Part shown: positions 1-5,800 of the stretch, in pieces
How the letters are laid out: every line of letters begins with the position of its first letter
How positions within the stretch are numbered: position 1 is the stretch's first letter
Origin: Phycisphaeraceae bacterium
Lineage (GTDB): Bacteria; Planctomycetota; Phycisphaerae; Phycisphaerales; Phycisphaeraceae
Length of the DNA stretch: 6,883 nt
Assembly (NCBI GenBank): GCA_007119405.1
Contig: SKPT01000669.1
Location: 1-6,883, forward strand
Reading direction: 5' to 3'
The notes under the pieces: model-generated
What the model was told of the DNA's origin: nothing
What the model saw: the letters and a program-made list of their open reading frames with translations, nothing else
The model's database searches: none
Position numbers and translations under genes: made by a program

Positions 1-1
1 C

Positions 2-166
2 GAGCCGGCGACGGCGCTGGCGCGCCGGCGCGCGGCGTCGCTGGCGCGGCTGGAGCCGATGACCCGGCGGCGGAGGATCTACGGCTTGCTGGCGCGGCGG
101 GGGTTCGACCGCGACACGATCGAGGCGGCGCTGCGCGCGGTCGAGGGTGACGAGCAGCAGATGTGA
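2..166 (+). CDS. recX: RecX-family regulator, C-terminal fragment (5' end outside window)
   Basis: An open frame enters from the left edge and ends at TGA 164-166, giving 54 visible residues. It is rich in Arg, Ala and Leu and ends in GDEQQM. The segment RRRRIYGLLARRGFDRDTI followed by EAAL matches the last three-helix repeat of RecX proteins, where a basic helix is followed by a 'LxRRGF....I..AL' signature. RecX binds RecA filaments in the cytoplasm and limits recombinase activity and the SOS response. The gene often lies near recA, but here the upstream neighbour is not visible. The assignment rests on this one repeat, so another helical basic protein is possible. The next gene starts 103 bp downstream on the same strand; I see no sign of translational coupling. 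Confidence 0.72.
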   Translation, partial: EPATALARRRAASLARLEPMTRRRRIYGLLARRGFDRDTIEAALRAVEGDEQQM

Positions 167-178
167 TGCGAACCGCGA

Positions 179-192
179 CGCGGCGAGCCGCG
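179..192 (+). terminator. Short GC hairpin after the recX-like gene
   Basis: CGCGG (179-183) and CCGCG (188-192) form a 5-bp stem around the loop CGAG, 13 bases after the recX stop codon. No T-run follows, so it is at best a weak terminator or transcript-end stabiliser. Hairpins this short are expected by chance in DNA of this GC content. Confidence 0.25.
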
Positions 193-257
193 ACACACAT
201 GGCACCCCGCGGCCAGGTCTTTCCCATGGGCCGGCGGCGGGGCCGATTGACCAGGCT

Positions 258-262
258 GGAGA
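258..262 (+). promoter_or_regulatory. Ribosome binding site setting the GTG start of the hydrolase gene
   Basis: GGAGA lies 7 bases before the GTG at 270. This supports that start over the in-frame ATG pair at 303-308. The GTG start also supplies the Arg-Asn n-region of the signal peptide, which a start at 303 would lose. No convincing -35/-10 pair is visible in 167-257; the TTGACC at 247-252 is too close to the start to act as a -35. Confidence 0.6.
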
Positions 263-269
263 ATGAACC

Positions 270-1631
270 GTGCGCAATGTTCTGCTGACGGTCGTGGCGG
301 CGATGATGGCGCTGGGCCTTGAGGCCGGGCCGGCCCGTGCGGATGTGCAGCCGCCTGAGCCGGAGCTCTACGGGCTGTATGGCTGGGCGGGTGAGCTGGC
401 GCGTTTCGCCGACGACATCGAGCGCAGCGGCATTCGCTGGCTGCGGGCGGGGGGCTGGCATCGCAACGGCGACCCGGGCAGTGCCGAGCGGCTGATGCGC
501 GTCGCGGCCGAGCGCGGCTTCGTGGTCCAGCCGGTGATCGAACTGGGCGGCCTCAGCGACGCCGGGGACATGACGCTGGACGAGATGCTCGAGCGGTGGC
601 GCGAGGCGATCCGGGCGCAGGTCGAGCCGTACGCGCCGGGCGGGTCGTTCTGGCAGCGCCACCCCGACCTGGAGCCGGCGCCGGTTCGCTACTGGCAGAT
701 CTGGAACGAGCCGAACATCTACTTCCTGGGCACGGAGGCGACGGGGCTGCGGCGAGACGAGCTTTACGCGGAGCTTCTGGCGGTGGCGATCGACGAGGTG
801 CGGCGGATCGACCCGGAGGCGTACCTGATCGCGTACAACCCGGCCGGCGGGGCGCTGGCGCACCTGCCTTCGCCCGACGTGTTCGTGGAGCAGAACGGCT
901 TCGTGGGCTGGCGGCGGCTGATCCGGGTGGGCAACGAGCGGGTGGGCCCGGAGGCGTACGACGCGGTGGGGATCCACCCCTACACCATGCCCGTGGGCCC
1001 GGAGGCCGGCGGCGTCGTGCCGGCGCTGGCACTGCTGCGCGAGCTGCCGGGGATGAGCAACAAGCCGATCTGGATGACGGAGGTGGGCTATCCGATCGAG
1101 TACCCGCGTCAGCGCCAGGTGCGGGACGAGGCTCAGCAGGCGGCGTTCGTGACGCGGCTGTTCGCCATCGCCGGGGCGCATGGCGTGACGCAGGTGCAGA
1201 TCATGTACGTCACCGACATCGTGTATTCGCGTGACGGCTCGCGGCGGAGCTTCGGTTTCTTCCCCGAGCCGGGCGAGTGGCGCGAGCAGGCGTACGCGAC
1301 GGCGATCATGCAGCGGCTGGTGCCGGACCCGCGCGTGGATGTCGAGATCCTCGCCGAGGAGCCGGGCGGCGTGTGGGCGTATCGCTTTCGTCGGGCCGGG
1401 GGCGAGCCGGTGATCATGGCCTGGCACAGCGGTGGGCGAAGCAGCGTGCCGCGACGCTTCGACGTCGAGCGGCGGCAGTTGACGCGCGTGAGCATGCTCG
1501 GCGAGACAAGCACGATCCCCGCAGAGGACGGTCAGGTGGCCGTGACGCTCGCCGAGGCGCCGATCTACCTGGTGGCCGCCGATGAGTCGGAGGTGCGCCG
1601 GCGCATCGCGGACGTGCTGCCGGGGCGGTGA
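270..1631 (+). CDS. Secreted clan GH-A glycoside hydrolase-like protein (GH39/GH5-type)
   Basis: Predicted exported glycosidase of 453 residues. A signal peptide is visible: MRN n-region, hydrophobic core about residues 4-19, and cleavage likely after PARA (A24). Residues about 30-340 read as a TIM barrel with clan GH-A hallmarks: WNEPN at 145-149, with E147 the presumed acid/base; HPY at 236-238; and MTEVGYP at 269-275, with E271 the presumed nucleophile. The 124-residue spacing between the two glutamates fits retaining clan-A enzymes. Residues about 355-440 are strand-rich and resemble the all-beta C-terminal domain that follows the barrel in GH39-like proteins. No lipobox, anchor or carbohydrate-binding module is evident, so the protein is probably periplasmic or released. 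The substrate cannot be read from sequence; a beta-linked plant or exopolysaccharide is likely. GH39 (xylosidase/PslG-like) is my best family guess, but the GH5 or GH53 periphery is possible. Both catalytic residues are present, so it should be active. Confidence 0.8.
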   Translation: MRNVLLTVVAAMMALGLEAGPARADVQPPEPELYGLYGWAGELARFADDIERSGIRWLRAGGWHRNGDPGSAERLMRVAAERGFVVQPVIELGGLSDAGDMTLDEMLERWREAIRAQVEPYAPGGSFWQRHPDLEPAPVRYWQIWNEPNIYFLGTEATGLRRDELYAELLAVAIDEVRRIDPEAYLIAYNPAGGALAHLPSPDVFVEQNGFVGWRRLIRVGNERVGPEAYDAVGIHPYTMPVGPEAGGVVPALALLRELPGMSNKPIWMTEVGYPIEYPRQRQVRDEAQQAAFVTRLFAIAGAHGVTQVQIMYVTDIVYSRDGSRRSFGFFPEPGEWREQAYATAIMQRLVPDPRVDVEILAEEPGGVWAYRFRRAGGEPVIMAWHSGGRSSVPRRFDVERRQLTRVSMLGETSTIPAEDGQVAVTLAEAPIYLVAADESEVRRRIADVLPGR

Positions 1632-1681
1632 GGCAAGCGTGTGGGCGATGATGCCGATCCGCCGCGGCGGGGGCGGAGGCG

Positions 1682-1716
1682 GGCAGCGGGCGCTGCCTCT
1701 GCCCCTCGCGGGGCAG
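1682..1716 (+). terminator. Two adjacent GC-rich hairpins after the hydrolase gene
   Basis: Two hairpins sit back to back 50-85 bases after the hydrolase stop. The first pairs GGCAGC (1682-1687) with GCTGCC (1692-1697) around GGGC. The second pairs CTGCCCC (1699-1705) with GGGGCAG (1710-1716) around TCGC, a perfect 7-bp stem. There is no T-tract, so intrinsic termination is unproven. The position between convergent genes, where either strand's transcript could end, makes a terminator or 3'-end stabiliser role plausible. Confidence 0.45.
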
Positions 1717-1735
1717 GGCGATGAGGGCCGGCTCA

Positions 1736-1799
1736 TGTCCACGGGTTGCGCTGCGCTCCGCCCGTGGCTACAACCCTGCGCCCCTGCCGGGGCGGGTTG
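1736..1799. repeat. Double inverted-repeat element (hairpin pair) in convergent spacer
   Basis: CCACGGG (1739-1745) pairs perfectly with CCCGTGG (1761-1767) across a 15-base loop. TGT 1736-1738 and ACA 1770-1772 can extend it past a 2-base bulge. Immediately after, CAACC (1771-1775) pairs with GGTTG (1795-1799), and inside that CGCCCC (1779-1784) pairs with GGGGCG (1789-1794) around TGCC. GGGTTG occurs at both 1743-1748 and 1794-1799, and both copies can pair with CAACCC 1771-1776, so two folds compete. The layout resembles dispersed REP-like palindromic elements of GC-rich bacteria. Whether it is dispersed in this genome cannot be judged from one copy. Confidence 0.5.
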
Positions 1800-1832
1800 A
1801 ATCACGACGCCAACACATCGCGACGAGCGTCA

Positions 1833-1872
1833 TGCCACTGACGAGCTCCGCGGACTCCGCTTGTCAGTGGCA
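1833..1872. repeat. Long perfect inverted repeat, REP-like element
   Basis: TGCCACTGAC (1833-1842) and GTCAGTGGCA (1863-1872) are perfect 10-bp inverted arms. Four further pairs are possible inside (1843-1846 with 1859-1862, one of them G-T), leaving a 12-base loop that contains the palindrome TCCGCGGA. It ends 21 bases from the stop codon of the minus-strand nuclease gene, so it may serve as that gene's transcript end. It is longer and more exact than chance would give. Its palindromic design, GC-rich loop and intergenic position suggest a dispersed repeat. Confidence 0.6.
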
Positions 1873-1882
1873 CCCGGCGCAA

Positions 1883-1890
1883 CTGCCGTC
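1883..1890. repeat. 8-bp direct repeat, left copy (CTGCCGTC)
   Basis: CTGCCGTC here recurs at 2780-2787. The two copies bracket the low-GC nuclease gene: this one is 3 bases beyond its stop codon. They could mark an insertion or recombination junction, but an 8-mer match between two ~50-bp flanks has a chance probability of a few percent. Confidence 0.35.
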
Positions 1891-1893
1891 ACA

Positions 1894-2763
1894 TTACCTG
1901 ACTTCCTTGGCAACCGCCTGCTCGACCAATCTCTCCAAATGCTTCTCGACGTTCCGATGAACACCGGCTCTACGACTCATCTCGATTTCTCTCCGATAGG
2001 TGTCCGTTTGGAACAGCTCAGGTTTTGTTGAAATGTTGTAGATCGTGGACTCTTGGATTAGGCGCTGCCCATCCCACACCTCAATGCCGTTGCGCCGTGC
2101 GAGCCGAGTTGCACCATCCGTTGTTCCGGAAAGCGCAACCAAAATAGCCTTTTGAACATCGGAGCGAGAAGCTAAGGCACCCAACAACTCGCGTACAACC
2201 CTTGGGCCTACTGGCTTCCCGTGCGCCTTGCATTGAACACCTACCTGATCCCCGTCTTTCGAGGCCATCACGTCCAGTCCATCATCTCCGGAACGAGGAG
2301 TCACATAGGCTTGGTAGCCCAAGTCGCGCAGGAGATTGGTCACCTCCTGCTCGAATTCCCAACCATCAAGTGATCTCCACCAATCACGTTTCTGACGGTT
2401 AAGGGCAAGACGCCATTCCGCCTCCTTCATCCTCACCCGGTCCACCCATTCCCTTCTCGCATCTCGGTACGCCATCAGGCGCCTATCTTTCCCCCAGACC
2501 AGTGACACCACCCCCTGTAAAGCGAGGGCCACAAGCATAGCCGGAAACAACATAAATAGGCTTAGAATGATCCCGAACAGAATGGCCCCCAACACGGACA
2601 ACTCTGTTCGATCATAGATCAACCCAACGATCAATATGAAGCCGACCAACGAGATTGACCACCCGACATGAACCCAAAGGTTTTCCTTCCTATACTCGTC
2701 CTGCTCGAGTCGTTTGATCTCAGATGAGGTGAGACCGAAGTCCTCGGGAACTGGCTCCTTCAT
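1894..2763 (-). CDS. Membrane-anchored Mrr-type restriction endonuclease
   Basis: A protein of 289 residues from ATG 2763. The N-terminus is charged. Residues about 29-49 form one membrane helix and about 55-91 a long hydrophobic stretch long enough for one or two more. A basic, tryptophan-rich linker follows (about 95-133), then a PD-(D/E)XK nuclease fold at about 135-240. The Mrr_cat hallmarks are WEFEQEVTNLL (helix glutamate about 138), SGDDGLDV (D164 as the metal ligand), and GVQCK (Q177, K179) followed by VVRELLGA. All catalytic positions are present. The last ~50 residues are an unassigned charged tail. Mrr-like enzymes cut foreign or modified DNA; the membrane anchor would place this one at the inner membrane facing the cytoplasm. 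No methylase or specificity subunit is beside it, fitting a type IV-like, methylation-dependent or stress role. GC is about 45-50% in rows counted, against about 75% next door, which suggests horizontal acquisition. Substrate preference is unknown. Confidence 0.85.
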   Translation of the reverse strand: MKEPVPEDFGLTSSEIKRLEQDEYRKENLWVHVGWSISLVGFILIVGLIYDRTELSVLGAILFGIILSLFMLFPAMLVALALQGVVSLVWGKDRRLMAYRDARREWVDRVRMKEAEWRLALNRQKRDWWRSLDGWEFEQEVTNLLRDLGYQAYVTPRSGDDGLDVMASKDGDQVGVQCKAHGKPVGPRVVRELLGALASRSDVQKAILVALSGTTDGATRLARRNGIEVWDGQRLIQESTIYNISTKPELFQTDTYRREIEMSRRAGVHRNVEKHLERLVEQAVAKEVR

Positions 2764-2769
2764 GTTCAC

Positions 2770-2774
2770 CCTCC
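2770..2774 (-). promoter_or_regulatory. Ribosome binding site choosing ATG 2763 over GTG 2769
   Basis: Reading the minus strand, GGAGG is followed directly by GTGAAC and then ATG. The longest frame opens at that GTG (2769), which touches the GGAGG with no spacer, whereas ATG 2763 lies at the ideal 6-base distance. Translation therefore most likely starts at 2763, two codons shorter than the longest frame. Confidence 0.7.
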
Positions 2775-2779
2775 AAGAT

Positions 2780-2787
2780 CTGCCGTC
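2780..2787. repeat. 8-bp direct repeat, right copy (CTGCCGTC)
   Basis: Matches 1883-1890 exactly. It lies 16 bases upstream of the nuclease start codon, so the pair encloses only that gene and its ribosome binding site. No mobile-element gene accompanies it. Confidence 0.35.
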
Positions 2788-2796
2788 GGAAGCTCC

Positions 2797-2829
2797 GATC
2801 GACTCGCATTGCCGTTCAGTCGGGCGATC
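2797..2829 (-). terminator. Possible hairpin after the oxidoreductase gene
   Basis: CGACT (2800-2804) pairs with AGTCG (2818-2822), and outer GAT (2797-2799) pairs with ATC (2827-2829) across a 4-base bulge. It begins 12 bases past the oxidoreductase stop codon on the minus strand and has no T-run. It may end or attenuate that transcript before the nuclease gene. The 78-bp spacer shows no clear promoter for the nuclease, so low-level read-through is possible. Confidence 0.3.
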
Positions 2830-2841
2830 TTCGAGATGTTC

Positions 2842-5800
2842 TCACCCCACCCCCGTCAGCACCGGCAACTGCACCACGCCCGTCTCCCGCGCCTTCGCCT
2901 CGCCTTCGGGGTCGTATGACTCGGGGTCGGTGTCGAGCAACTGCTCGGCCTTGGCGCGGGCGGCGTCCATCTTGGGGTAGCGCACCTCGCGGAAGCCGGT
3001 GACCGGCTCGGGGGTGGACAGGATCGCCAGCCAGCGCTGGTAGTCGCGCGGGCCGTGGAACTCGAACTGCTCGACGAGCTGCTCGTACCAGTCGCGGAAG
3101 TCGCGCTCGCGGCGGTGCCAGCCGGGCAGCATTCGCCGCAGGAACCCGCAGCCGGCCATGAGGCGAAGCTGCCAGTCCCGGCTTTTCCATTCGAAGCGGA
3201 TGGTGCGGCCGAGCACCTCGAACTCGGGGCGGTTGTGGTGCTTGTAGAGGATCCTGTCACCGCGCTCGGGGTTGACGTTGAAGCGGCGCTTGTCGCGCTT
3301 GTACTTCTCCGGGCTGGTGAGCATGGCGGCGGTGTAGATCTCGTCCTTGATGAGCATGACCTTGGCCAGGTTCCACACCACCGCGCGGGTGATGGCGTAG
3401 CCGTCGCGGGCGTCGTCCTTGTGGAAGGTGTCGACGACGCGGTCGCAGTAACGGCGGGCGTAGTCGATGCCGCCCCAGATGACGCAGTCGTAGGCGCGGA
3501 TGATCACGTCGCGCATCAGCTCGTCCTCGACGCGCAGGCCGCGGGTGGCGCGGAAGGTCTTGCGCATGAGCACGCGGAACTGGCGCGCCAGCGCCTCGCC
3601 GCGCCGGCCGGTGTACCAGAGGCGAAGCGTGTTGAGCTTGCGGCGCAGGCACTTGCGCGCCGACTCGTACTGCCGCGCCGGCTCGACGACGAACAGGTCC
3701 GGGCGGACCGCGATCTTTCGCCCGATGTGGAAGGCGCGGATGTTGCGATCCGCCTGGTCGCGGGTGATGGTGCGGATCGCCTTCTCGATCGCCTCCTGCC
3801 GCAGCGGCAGGTAGCCCTTCTGGAAGGCGATGCCGATCATCATGATGTTGGCGTAGAGCTTGGTGTCCAGCACGCGCTCGCACAGGTCGCCGACGTTGAA
3901 TGAGGTGTAGTGCTCGGCGATGGTGTGGTCGCGCACCATCTTCTCGAGGTCGTCGATCCTGAAGTCCTCGCGGCCCATGAGGGTGAGGATGGTCGGCGTC
4001 TTGGCGGTGTTGACCACGGCCGTGGTGTGCTGCGGCGAGGCGATGCGGTAGGGGTGCTGCGGGTCGATGCCGCGGACGGCCTCGAGGATGTCCACGCCGA
4101 TGAGCAGGTCCGCCTTGCCGTAGGGAATCAGGGGGGTGGTGGATTTGGGATTTCGGATTTCGGATTTCGGATTTTCAGACAGCAGGCCGTTGCTTGACTG
4201 CCCGCTGGCGTCTGTCCGCTGCCCCGGGGTGTAGACGAGCTGGGAGAAGACCCCGCCGTTGCGGATCGCCAGGCCCTTCTTGTCCAGGAACTGCACCTCG
4301 TAGCCCATCTCGTGGCCGGCGAGCACGAGAATGCCCGTGGCGGTGCCGATGCCCATGCCCCCGACGCCGGCGAGGTAGCAGCGCCACGTCTCCTGCCCGG
4401 CGTGGATCGGGGCGCGCGGCGGGGGCAGGTCGTCCAGCGCCACGTGCACGTCGCCCATCCGCTCCGGGCCCTTGCGCAGGATCGTCACCTCCTCGAAGCT
4501 CGGGCAGGCATGAATCCGCTGGCACGCCCCGTCATTGACGCACCAGGAGAAGTCGGTCTGGATCTTGGGCCCGTAGTCGGTGTCGTTGATCTTCAGCCCC
4601 GGGCAGCCGGTCTGGTTCGTGCACTCGAGGCAGAACTCGCACACCTCCGTCGCCACGTTCATGTAGGTCTTTTTGGGCAGGTACCCCTTCTCGCGCGCCT
4701 CGGCCCGCTCCTGCCGCTTGATCCGCCGCTGGCTGGTGATCCCGCACTCCTTGTCGGCGATGATGATCTTGACGCCGTCGGCCAGCAGCGTGCGCTCCAG
4801 CAGCTTGCGGTAGCGGTTGCGGTCGGCCGGGTCGATGCGCACGATCCGCACGTCGCGCTTGCGGTGACCGGGCACCATGCCCTGGACGATCCGCTCGATC
4901 TCGAGCGGGTTCATCTCCTTGCCGGTCAGGTCAAGCTCGATGCCCGAGTGGCCCTGGTGGCCGGTCATCGCGGTGGTCTTGTTGTCCAGGATGATGTAGG
5001 TGATGTCCTGGGCGTTGTAGATGGATTGGGTGATGGCGACCTGGCCGCTGTGGTAGAAGGTGCCGTCGCCCATGAACACGAGCTGCTTGTTCTCGATGAA
5101 CGGGTCCACGCCCGCCCCCGTCGCGCCGCCCAGGCCCATGCCCGAGTAGTTGTGCATCAGCGGCGTGGTCGGCTCGAACATGAGCATCGTGTAGCAGCCC
5201 GTGTCGCCGTGGGCGACCAGGTCCACGGGCTTGCGCTTGTGCTCGCGCAGCATGTACTCCGGGTCCAGCAGGTCCTTGCGCAGCTCCAGCAGCACGCTGG
5301 ACGAGTCGCGGTGCGGGCAGCCCGGGCAGAACGTCGGCGTCCGCGAGGCGATGCGCACGTCGTAGCGCGCCGTGGCCTGGAGGCGGGCGAGCTCGGCCGA
5401 CATCCGCCCGTTGACCAACTCCGCGGGCAGGGAGGCCTCGCGGCGGATCAACGGCACGAGGCGCTCGATCAGCAGCGACGGGTTGAGTCCGCGCGTCTCG
5501 GGGATGGCCGGCAGGCCGTGCGGGGAGCGCTTGCCGTAGACCCGCGTCGTCAGCTCGCCCGTCTGCCGCAGCGGGTCGATGATCTCGAGCACCTGCCGCT
5601 CGACGAAGCTGCGCCGCTCCTCGACGACGACGATCTGCTCGCACTGCCGGGCGAAGTCGGTCACCAGCTTCTCGTCCACGGGGTAGCACATGCCCAGCTT
5701 GAGGATGGGCAGGCGGCCGGTCAGCCCCAGCTCCTCGAGCGCATGGGCCAGGTAGGCATAGCCCACGCCCGAGGCGATCAGGCCCAGCGGCACCGTCTCG

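Noticed and set aside
553..1234. Open frames on both strands overlapping the hydrolase gene
   Set aside because: Low-complexity Arg/Pro/Ala translations typical of GC-rich shadows; the 270-1631 frame has a signal peptide and catalytic motifs.
1682..1872. CRISPR-like array
   Set aside because: The hairpins differ from one another in sequence and spacing; there are no identical repeats separated by unique spacers.
1721..1960. 79-codon + strand open frame in the spacer
   Set aside because: It runs through the inverted repeats and into the nuclease gene on the opposite strand, with no family signature.
3055..3903. 282-codon + strand open frame antisense to the oxidoreductase
   Set aside because: It is a shadow of the high-GC coding strand: Val/Ala/Leu/Asp-rich low-complexity translation, no family motif, and the minus-strand frame has clear domain evidence.
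4931..5689. 252-codon minus-strand frame within the oxidoreductase
   Set aside because: Arg/Ala/Pro/Gly-rich translation offset from the real frame, which carries the TPP-binding motifs here.
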